Shown here one piece after another: positions 57,512-64,000 of a stretch of DNA of 64,000 nucleotides (positions are counted from its first letter, which is position 1; each line of letters opens with the position of its first letter). Made by a program: the position numbers and the translations under genes. The stretch lies in NCBI GenBank assembly GCA_008933835.1, contig WBUG01000009.1, forward strand, positions 1-64,000. The letters are read 5' to 3'. The stretch comes from Bacteroidota bacterium (lineage in GTDB: Bacteria > Bacteroidota > Ignavibacteria > UBA10030 > UBA8401). The notes beneath the pieces were generated by a model, which did not search any database, was not told the origin of the DNA, and saw only the letters and a program-made list of their open reading frames with translations.

Positions 57512-58923
57512 CACCCGAACTCCGGCATCCCGTCCTTTCCGTCGTCGGCGCCGTTGCGGACGAGACCGGCACGGAGGCGTACGTCGTCGGCGGTTTCGTC
57601 CGCGACCTGCTCCTCGGCATCACCGTCAACGACATCGACGTGGCGGTGGTGGGGGACGGCGTGGCGTTCGCGCGCGCGGTGGCGGAACGGATGGGCCGGG
57701 TGAACGTGGTGGTGTTCGAGAAGTTCGGCACCGCCATGCTCCATGTGGACCCCGTCAAGCTCGAGTTCGTCGGCACGCGGAAGGAGAGCTACCGGCGCGA
57801 CTCCCGCAAACCGGAGGTCGGCGCCGGCACGCTGCACGACGACCTCTCGCGGCGCGACTTCACCATCAACGCGATGGCGATGTCCCTCAACGCGAAGAGC
57901 TGGGGCGCGCTCGCCGATCCGTTCGACGGCCGCGCGGACCTCGCCGCCGGACTCATCCGGACGCCGCTCGACCCGCTCGCCACGTTCGACGACGACCCGC
58001 TCCGCATCATGCGCGCGGTCCGGTTCGCCGCGCAGAAGGGGTTCACCATCCACGGGGCGACCCTCGCCGCCATTCCGGCGATGAAGGAGCGCCTCGCCAT
58101 CATCTCGCGCGAGCGCATCACCGACGAGTTCATGAAGGTGCTCGCGAGCCCGAAGCCGTCGGTCGGCCTGCGGCTCATGTACGACACCGGCATCCTGCAC
58201 ATCATCTTTCCCGAAGCGGCCGAGATGGCCGGCATCGACCAGCGGAAGGACTACCACCATAAGGACGTCTTCCTGCACACGTGCCAGGTGGTGGACAACA
58301 TCGCCGGCATGACCGAGAACGTGTACCTCCGGTTCGCCGCGCTGCTCCACGACATCGCTAAACCGAAGACGAAGAAGTTTGTCGAAGGGACGGGCTGGAC
58401 CTTCCACGGCCACGAAGAGATCGGCGCGCGGATGGTGAAGCACATCTTCCGCCGCTTCAAACTTCCGATGGAGCACGTTCCGTACGTGGAGAAGCTCGTG
58501 CGGCTGCACCAGCGTCCCATGCAGCTCGTGGACGAACTGGTCACCGATTCCGCGGTCCGGCGGATCCTCTTCGAAGCGGGAGAGGTCGCCGACGATCTGA
58601 TGACCCTCTGCCGGGCCGACATCACCTCCAAGAATCCCAAGCTCGTCCGGCGCTATTTCGAGAACTACGACGTCGTCTATCAGAAGATGAAGGAGGTGGA
58701 GGAGAAGGACCGGATGCGGGCATTCCAGCCCCCCGTTCGCGGGGACGAGATCATGCGGGTGTGCGGTCTTCCTGCCGGGAAGCTCGTCGGAGAACTGAAG
58801 GCGGCCATCGAGGAGGCCATTCTCGACGGGCGCATCCCCAATGAGCACGATCCGGCTCTCGAGTACCTCCTGAGCGTCAAGGACGACATCATCGCCCGGT
58901 ATTCCGCCGAGGAAAAGCCGTGA
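57508..58923 (+). CDS. cca: CCA-adding tRNA nucleotidyltransferase with HD domain
   Basis: 471 residues. The nucleotidyltransferase core has YVVGGFVRDLLLG and the metal aspartates NDIDVAVV (D42, D44), then DLSRRDFTINAMA and RIMRAVRFAAQKGF. Downstream an HD domain (HLHDIAKPKTK-type, actually LLHDIAKPKTK) suggests phosphodiesterase/phosphatase activity as in many bacterial CCA enzymes. It repairs or adds the 3' CCA of tRNAs. ATGA overlap with the previous gene. Confidence 0.92.
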   Translation: MTPELRHPVLSVVGAVADETGTEAYVVGGFVRDLLLGITVNDIDVAVVGDGVAFARAVAERMGRVNVVVFEKFGTAMLHVDPVKLEFVGTRKESYRRDSRKPEVGAGTLHDDLSRRDFTINAMAMSLNAKSWGALADPFDGRADLAAGLIRTPLDPLATFDDDPLRIMRAVRFAAQKGFTIHGATLAAIPAMKERLAIISRERITDEFMKVLASPKPSVGLRLMYDTGILHIIFPEAAEMAGIDQRKDYHHKDVFLHTCQVVDNIAGMTENVYLRFAALLHDIAKPKTKKFVEGTGWTFHGHEEIGARMVKHIFRRFKLPMEHVPYVEKLVRLHQRPMQLVDELVTDSAVRRILFEAGEVADDLMTLCRADITSKNPKLVRRYFENYDVVYQKMKEVEEKDRMRAFQPPVRGDEIMRVCGLPAGKLVGELKAAIEEAILDGRIPNEHDPALEYLLSVKDDIIARYSAEEKP

Positions 58924-58962
58924 TCCGCCGATGTTGTCGGGCATTTCCCGCAACTTTTGCAC

Positions 58963-58968
58963 TATAAT
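58963..58968 (+). promoter_or_regulatory. Candidate -10 element for the efflux operon
   Basis: TATAAT stands 43 bases before the TolC-type start codon in the only gap of the 54.5-63 kb run that is long enough for a promoter. No convincing -35 hexamer is found at 17 bases. A CGGG-N5-CCCG inverted repeat lies a little upstream. Confidence 0.35.
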
Positions 58969-59010
58969 ACCGTTCACTATTCAGTTTATCTCTCTATTCC
59001 GGAGAAAAAG

Positions 59011-60333
59011 ATGAAGAGATCCCTCGTAATCGCCCTGTTTTTCATCGTTCTACAGGTGCCGGTCGCCGCACAGCAGAAACTCTCCCTCCAGCAAGCCATC
59101 GCCACGGCTCTCGAAAAGAACATCAGTGTCATCAGCGCGAAGAACTCCATGGAGATCCGCCGTTCCGGCGTCCTGGCCGAGTACGGCCAGCTGCTGCCGA
59201 ACGTGTACGCCGCCGGGACGTGGAGCCGCGACGGACGGAGCTTCGAAGCGACGCCGCTCATCCCCTCAGGCGTCTCCGCCGGTGGCAGCACGGTCGCATC
59301 GCTGAACGCGCGGCTGTCGCTCTCCAACGGTCTGAGCAACTTCTCCAGCATCGACCGGGCGAAGAACCTTGCCGGTGCCGAGGAGTACAACTTCCAGCAG
59401 AGCCGGCAGAACATCGCCTTGTCGGTGCAGCAGTTCTACCTCGCCGTCCTGCGCAACAAGCAACTGCTCAAGGTGAGCGAGGACAATCTGACCCGCAGCA
59501 AGCAGCAGCTGTCGCGCATCGAAGAGTCCAACCGAGTCGGCGCTGTCGCCAAGGCGGACCTGTACCGGCAGCAGGTGCAGACCGCGAACGACGAACTGTC
59601 GCTCATCAATGCGCAGAACGCCTTCGACAACTCCAAGCTCGATTTGCTCTACCTGCTCTCGCTCGACGTGACGCAGCAGTACGAGTTCGACGACGATGGG
59701 GTGATGCAGGAGGTCGCGCGGATGGACAGCGTCTACCAGAACGAATCGTACGACTACACCGCCATCGTGGAGAACGCGCTGGCCAGCCGACCGGACTACC
59801 AGTCATCCCTTCTGTCGCGCGACGCCGCCTCCAACTCGCTCACCATCGCGAAGCTGGGGCACTATCCCTCGCTCTCCATCGACGGTGGCCTCGGATATTT
59901 CATGGCCGGCACCTCGGGATTCTCGGACTTCAAGAATTCCTCGTCCTGGGACGTCGCCCTGAGCGTGCGCATCCCCATCTTCAGCGGGTTCCAGACGAGC
60001 AACGCGGTGCAGACGAGCCGGCTCGGCTTCGAGCTCGCCGAACAGAACCTTGAACAGGCGAAGCGGAAGGTGCAGATGGACATCCGCTCGGCGCTGCTGG
60101 ACCTCGAGACCGCGCGGAAACGGTACGACGTCTCGCTGAAGAACGTCCGCTCCGCCGAAGAGGACCGCCGCATCGCCGAAGAGCGGTACAACCTCGGCGC
60201 GAACACGCTGCTCGACCTGCTCATCGCCAACGCCAACTACACGTCGGCGCTGAGCACGAAGGTCTCGTCCGCCTACGACTTCCTGTACGCGAAGCAGCAG
60301 TTCCGGATCGCGGCAGGACGCGACAAGTACTAA
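59011..60333 (+). CDS. TolC-family outer-membrane efflux protein
   Basis: 440 residues: signal peptide (MKRSLVIALFFIVLQVPVAAQ), then two long helical hairpin repeats typical of TolC proteins (LSLQQAIATALEKN, QSRQNIALSVQQFYLAVLRNKQLLKVSEDNL ... LEQAKRKVQMDIRSALLDLETARKRYDVSLKNVRSAEEDRRIAEERYNLGANTLLDLL). It forms the outer channel of a tripartite exporter with the next genes. Start at 59011 with CCGGAG upstream. Confidence 0.92.
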   Translation: MKRSLVIALFFIVLQVPVAAQQKLSLQQAIATALEKNISVISAKNSMEIRRSGVLAEYGQLLPNVYAAGTWSRDGRSFEATPLIPSGVSAGGSTVASLNARLSLSNGLSNFSSIDRAKNLAGAEEYNFQQSRQNIALSVQQFYLAVLRNKQLLKVSEDNLTRSKQQLSRIEESNRVGAVAKADLYRQQVQTANDELSLINAQNAFDNSKLDLLYLLSLDVTQQYEFDDDGVMQEVARMDSVYQNESYDYTAIVENALASRPDYQSSLLSRDAASNSLTIAKLGHYPSLSIDGGLGYFMAGTSGFSDFKNSSSWDVALSVRIPIFSGFQTSNAVQTSRLGFELAEQNLEQAKRKVQMDIRSALLDLETARKRYDVSLKNVRSAEEDRRIAEERYNLGANTLLDLLIANANYTSALSTKVSSAYDFLYAKQQFRIAAGRDKY

Positions 60334-60360
60334 TCACACCATAGAACGGAGCACAGCATC

Positions 60361-61653
60361 ATGGCCAACGGCAAGAAGAACAAGAAGAAGATCATCATCC
60401 TTGCGCTCATCGGGGTCATCGGCATCGCACTGGTGCTGGTGGTCATCCTCGGCGGGAAGAAGGAGAACGTCGTCTCCGTGCAGACGGAGGCCATCGGAAA
60501 GCGCACGATCACGCAGATCGTGAACGCGTCCGGGAAGATCCAGCCGGAGACCATGGTCAAGATCAACGCGGAAGTGAGCGGCGAGATCACGGCGCTGCCG
60601 GTGAAGGAGGGGGACAAGGTCCGCAAGGGGGACCTGCTCGTCCGCATCAAGCCGGACCAGTACCAGGCGCAGGTGGACCGCGCCGAGGCCGGACTCTCCT
60701 CCGCACGCGCCTCGCTCAACCTGCAGAAGGCGAACCTGGAGAAGGTGGAATCGGAGTTCAAGCGGGCGCAGGAGCTCTATGCGAAGACGCTGCTCTCCGA
60801 GCAGGAGTTCATCACCGCGAAGACCTCGATGAACACCGCCAAGTCGCAGTACGAGTCGGCCCAGGCCGGCGTGCGGCAGGCCGAAGCGTCGCTGCGCGAC
60901 GCACGCGAGAGCCTCGCCAAGACCGCCATCTACGCGCCGATGAACGGGACCGTGTCGCAGCTGCTGATGGAGCTCGGCGAACGCGTCAGCGGCTCGAGCT
61001 TCACGCAGGGGACGCACATCATGACCGTGGCGGACCTCACGGCGATGGAGGCGCGCGTCGATGTCGGCGAGAACGACATCGTCACCATCTCGATCGGCGA
61101 CACATCGCGCATCGTCATCGATGCGTTCCCCGACCAGAAGTTCAACGGCGTCGTGTACGAGATCGCGAACACCGCCACATCGAAAGGCCTCGGCACGCAG
61201 GACGAAGTGACCAACTTCCAGGTGAAGATCCGCGTCTTCAACGAGAAGGTCGCGCTCCGGCCCGGCATGTCCATGACCGCGGACATCGAAACGGAGACCC
61301 GGCGCGACGTACTGGCGGTCCCCATCCAGAGCGTCACCACCCGCGCTCCGAAGGCGAAGGGTGAAGAGGGCGCCAAGAAACCGGAAGAGGGCGAATCGCC
61401 CGGCATCGCCACGAACGAGAAGTCCATCGAGTGCATCTTCGTGGTCGAGGACGGCAAGGCGAAGATGGTTCCGGTGAAGCGCGGCATCAACGACGAAGGA
61501 TATGTGGAACTGCGGGACGGTGCGAAGGAGTCGGCCGAGGTGGTGAGCGGCAGCTACAAGGCCATCAACCGCGACCTCGAGGACGGTGCGGTGGTGCGGG
61601 TGGACAACCAGGCCAAGCGCTTCGCGATGAACAAGCCCGCCGAAGGCAAATGA
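60361..61653 (+). CDS. HlyD/MacA-type periplasmic adaptor protein
   Basis: 430 residues: an N-terminal membrane anchor (about 10-31) after a lysine-rich start, biotinyl-lipoyl-like halves (GKIQPETMVKINAEVSGEITALPVKEGDKVRKGDLLVRI and KTAIYAPMNGTVSQL), a coiled coil between them (about 110-185), and a beta-barrel domain. It joins the ABC transporter to the TolC channel. An acidic/lysine-rich insertion (KAKGEEGAKKPEEGESP) sits near residue 340. ATGA overlap with the TPR gene. Confidence 0.92.
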   Translation: MANGKKNKKKIIILALIGVIGIALVLVVILGGKKENVVSVQTEAIGKRTITQIVNASGKIQPETMVKINAEVSGEITALPVKEGDKVRKGDLLVRIKPDQYQAQVDRAEAGLSSARASLNLQKANLEKVESEFKRAQELYAKTLLSEQEFITAKTSMNTAKSQYESAQAGVRQAEASLRDARESLAKTAIYAPMNGTVSQLLMELGERVSGSSFTQGTHIMTVADLTAMEARVDVGENDIVTISIGDTSRIVIDAFPDQKFNGVVYEIANTATSKGLGTQDEVTNFQVKIRVFNEKVALRPGMSMTADIETETRRDVLAVPIQSVTTRAPKAKGEEGAKKPEEGESPGIATNEKSIECIFVVEDGKAKMVPVKRGINDEGYVELRDGAKESAEVVSGSYKAINRDLEDGAVVRVDNQAKRFAMNKPAEGK

Positions 61654-62603
61654 GCCGGACGGGATTCCGGACGGTGACGGCGCTCCTGCTGCTGGCAGCG
61701 GGCGCCGCCGCTCAGTCGGACAGCACCGGCATCAAGCTGATCGAACAGCGAAAGTTCGCCGACGCCGAACGTTTCTTCGATTCCGCGGTCGCCCGGAACG
61801 GGAAGGACGCCGAGGCCCGGTACTTCCACGCCATCGCTCTGATGATGGGGAAGGACCTCGACGCGGCGGAGGACGAGGTGGACGAAGCGATCGATCTCAA
61901 CGAGAACGCCGCCAAGTACCATCTGCTGCGCGGACAGATCCTCGGACAGCAGGCGATGACCGCGAACGTCATCTCGCAGGGTTTCCTGGCGCCGAAGATC
62001 AAGAACGCCTTCCTGCGCGCTTCCGAGCTCGACCCGAAGAACATCGAAGCGCGGGCCGCGCTCTTCAGTTATTACCTGATGGCTCCCGGCATCATGGGGG
62101 GGAGCGACGAGAAGGCGATGGAGCAGGCGGACGCGGTGGAGCGGCTGGAACCGATGCGCGGCAAACTGATGCGCGCCTCGTACTTCCTCCGCAAGAAGGA
62201 CACCGCCCGGGCCGAAGGGGAGATGAAGGGGGCCATCGCCGCGGCGCCGGAGAAGGGGGCGGGGCATAAACAGCTCGGCTACCTGAACCTGAACCGCAAA
62301 CGGTACGCCGAAGCGTCGTCGAACATGGAGCGGTACATCGCGCTCGAACCGAAGAACCCCGACGCGTACGACAGCATGGGAGACGTGCTGGCGGCGCAGG
62401 AGAAGTACGACCAGGCCATCGAGCGGTACCTGCAGGCGCTGGCGGTGGACCGGACGTTCAGTCCCTCGGTGTTCGCCCTCGCCGGGTGCTACGAAAAGAA
62501 GAACATGAAGCAGAAGGCCAAAGAGACGTATCAATGGTTCCTCACGCTGGAGCAGAACACCCGGCGGGCGGAGACCGCGGAGAAAAAAATAAAGGAACTC
62601 TGA
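61650..62603 (+). CDS. Exported TPR protein inside the efflux operon
   Basis: 317 residues: signal peptide (about 1-22), then tetratricopeptide repeats (KFADAERFFDSAVARNGKDAEARYFHAIALM, GHKQLGYLNLNRKRYAEASSNMERYIALEPKNPDAYDSMGDVLAAQEKYDQAIERYLQAL). It overlaps the adaptor gene by ATGA and ends three bases before the ABC ATPase gene, so it is co-translated with the exporter. A periplasmic scaffold or accessory role is inferred from position. Confidence 0.82.
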   Translation: MSRTGFRTVTALLLLAAGAAAQSDSTGIKLIEQRKFADAERFFDSAVARNGKDAEARYFHAIALMMGKDLDAAEDEVDEAIDLNENAAKYHLLRGQILGQQAMTANVISQGFLAPKIKNAFLRASELDPKNIEARAALFSYYLMAPGIMGGSDEKAMEQADAVERLEPMRGKLMRASYFLRKKDTARAEGEMKGAIAAAPEKGAGHKQLGYLNLNRKRYAEASSNMERYIALEPKNPDAYDSMGDVLAAQEKYDQAIERYLQALAVDRTFSPSVFALAGCYEKKNMKQKAKETYQWFLTLEQNTRRAETAEKKIKEL

Positions 62604-62606
62604 CCT

Positions 62607-63320
62607 ATGCAGCCTGTCATCCGCATCCAGAACATCAAGAAGACCTACGTCATGGGATCGGTCGAGGTCCACGCGCTCGTCGACGTCACGCTCAACATCA
62701 ACAAGAACGAGTACGTGGCGATCATGGGACCCTCCGGTTCCGGCAAGTCGACCCTGATGAACATCATCGGATGCCTGGACACCCCGTCGTCCGGCCTCTA
62801 CGAGTTCAACGGTGTGAACGTGAGCGACATGAACGACAACGAACTGGCGAAGATCCGCAACCGGGAGATCGGGTTCGTGTTCCAGACGTTCAACCTGCTG
62901 GCCCGGTCCGACGCGCTCCACAATGTGGAGCTGCCGCTCATCTACGCCGGCATGAAGAAGACCGACCGCAAGCGGCTGGCGGCGGAAGCGCTGCAGCACG
63001 TGAAGCTGGAGGACCGCATGCACCACAAGCCGAACGAACTCTCCGGCGGCCAGCGCCAGCGCGTGGCCATCGCCCGGGCGCTCGTCACGAACCCCTCCAT
63101 CATCCTGGCGGACGAACCGACGGGGAACCTGGATTCGAAGACCGGCGTGGAGATCATGGGCTTGTTCAACGAACTCCACGCGCAGGGGAACACCATCATC
63201 CTCGTCACGCACGAAGAGGACATCGCCCGCCATGCGCACCGCGTCATCCGGGTCCGCGACGGCGAGGTGGAGCACGACGGACCGGTGGAGCACCGCATCC
63301 TCCCGGGCGTGCATGCGTGA
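62607..63320 (+). CDS. ABC transporter ATP-binding protein (MacB/LolD type)
   Basis: 237 residues: Walker [10 protein letters not shown] (41-49), Q-loop FVFQTFNLL, signature [15 protein letters not shown], Walker [15 protein letters not shown] and the switch histidine in [13 protein letters not shown]. This set is typical of the MacB/LolD/FtsE-like group that energises tripartite exporters. The permease follows after 45 bases. Confidence 0.94.
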   Translation: MQPVIRIQNIKKTYVMGSVEVHALVDVTLNINKNEYVAIMGPSGSGKSTLMNIIGCLDTPSSGLYEFNGVNVSDMNDNELAKIRNREIGFVFQTFNLLARSDALHNVELPLIYAGMKKTDRKRLAAEALQHVKLEDRMHHKPNELSGGQRQRVAIARALVTNPSIILADEPTGNLDSKTGVEIMGLFNELHAQGNTIILVTHEEDIARHAHRVIRVRDGEVEHDGPVEHRILPGVHA

Positions 63321-63365
63321 CGGAGCGGTACGGCAACGAACGATCATCAATGACGGAACGGAACC

Positions 63366-64000
63366 ATGAGACTGACCGACTGGGGCTATGAGATCAAGGA
63401 GGGGCTCGCCATCTCGTTCCAGGCCATCCGTGCGAACAAGATGCGCTCCGTGCTCACCACGCTCGGCATCGTCATCGGCATCGTGTCGGTGACGCTGATG
63501 GGGACCGCCATCGAGGGATTGAGCCGCGCGTTCAACGACACGGTCTCGAAGATCGGCGCGGACGTGCTGTACGTGCAGAAGTTCCCCTGGTTCGACGGCG
63601 GGGACAACTGGTGGAAGTACCGGAACCGGAAGAACCTCGACCTGAAGCAGTACCGCGCCGTGCGGGAACAGGCGACGCAGGTGGCGGCCCTCACCCCCGC
63701 CGCCGGCACCCGCGTTCCCATCAAGTACCGCAGCATCAGCGCGGACGGCATCATCGTCATCGGCGCGAACGAACAGTACGTGCAGACCGCCGGCGTCGGA
63801 GTGGAGGCCGGCCGCTTCTTCTCGCAGGCCGAATCGAACGGCGACCGTCCGGTGGCGGTGCTCGGCTACACCGTGGCGGAGAAGCTCTTCCCCAGCGAGA
63901 CCCCCCTCGGCAAGAACGTCAAGATCGGTTCGCATACCTTCCGTGTGGTGGGGGTCATGACCAAGCAGGGGAGCTTCCTCGGCATGAACATGGACGACCG
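63366..64000 (+). CDS. ABC transporter permease, MacB-like (partial, runs off the window)
   Basis: The first 211 residues are present. A transmembrane helix near residues 30-50 (MRSVLTTLGIVIGIVSVTLMGTAIEGL) is followed by a large periplasmic (MacB-PCD type) domain with PVAVLGYTVAEKLFPSETPLGKNVKIGSHTFRVVGVM. This is the usual layout of MacB-type permeases. Start ATG at 63366 with ACGGAAC upstream. The C-terminal helices lie beyond the window. Confidence 0.9.
   Translation, partial: MRLTDWGYEIKEGLAISFQAIRANKMRSVLTTLGIVIGIVSVTLMGTAIEGLSRAFNDTVSKIGADVLYVQKFPWFDGGDNWWKYRNRKNLDLKQYRAVREQATQVAALTPAAGTRVPIKYRSISADGIIVIGANEQYVQTAGVGVEAGRFFSQAESNGDRPVAVLGYTVAEKLFPSETPLGKNVKIGSHTFRVVGVMTKQGSFLGMNMDD

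Overview
The window looks like a chromosome piece from an FCB-group bacterium of the Chlorobi/Ignavibacteria/Kapabacteria type. Four secreted proteins (at 678-2738, 2862-3506, 37912-40272, 40269-41963) end in the NPNPFNP-type C-terminal domain used for type IX secretion. A PorV/PorQ-family protein (30777-31709) and a type IX plug-like protein (55149-56513) fit with this. The elongation factor P carries the Chlorobi-like TPGNLRAF loop. Most of the window is GC-rich with tightly packed genes, many joined by ATGA or GTGA overlaps. The exact species cannot be read from the sequence.

Layout. 1-9.9 kb: pyrophosphatase, a GxGYxYP secreted protein, a secreted cytochrome c, a DUF2520-type protein, a HisJ-type phosphatase, glycyl-tRNA synthetase, a CPBP protease, a TPR protein and a ZIP transporter. 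9.9-30.7 kb: a visibly lower-GC block devoted to nitrogen-oxide respiration (below). 30.8-43.7 kb: PorV/PorQ-like protein, an Ig-like lipoprotein, and a minus-strand run of two secreted proteins, deoC, a full aldehyde dehydrogenase, a truncated aldehyde-dehydrogenase-like protein and two SPOR proteins, plus a PabB-PabC fusion. 43.8-48.8 kb: valS, a Kef-type antiporter and an FAH-family hydrolase. 48.9-64 kb: purM, a lipoprotein, efp, accB, accC, gcvH, class I aldolase, HAD phosphatase, T9SS plug-like protein, Gfo/Idh/MocA oxidoreductase, CCA-adding enzyme, and a TolC/HlyD/TPR/ABC efflux operon that runs off the right end.

The central block is the notable part. On the minus strand lies a molybdenum cofactor operon (carboxymuconolactone-decarboxylase-like, TauE, moaA, moaC, MOSC, moeA, mobA). 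Divergently, on the plus strand, runs a diheme cytochrome c, narG, narH, narJ, a gene fusing a complete NarI to a Rieske 2Fe-2S domain, a b6-type cytochrome b, and a monoheme cytochrome c. Then come a TehA/SLAC1-type anion channel, a frameshifted ywiC-like gene, a CuA subunit II, a heme-copper subunit I whose usual helix-VI tyrosine is asparagine (candidate NO reductase), a SCO protein, a ferredoxin and a RIC/ScdA/YtfE iron-centre repair protein.

Proposed working model (inference): quinol feeds NarGHI for nitrate reduction and, through the Rieske/cytochrome b module physically tied to NarI, also feeds c-type cytochromes that donate to the CuA-containing NO reductase. The block would thus be a self-contained anaerobic respiratory chain with its own cofactor supply. 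No nitrite reductase, nitrous oxide reductase, NarK, regulator, integrase or tRNA gene is visible in the window.
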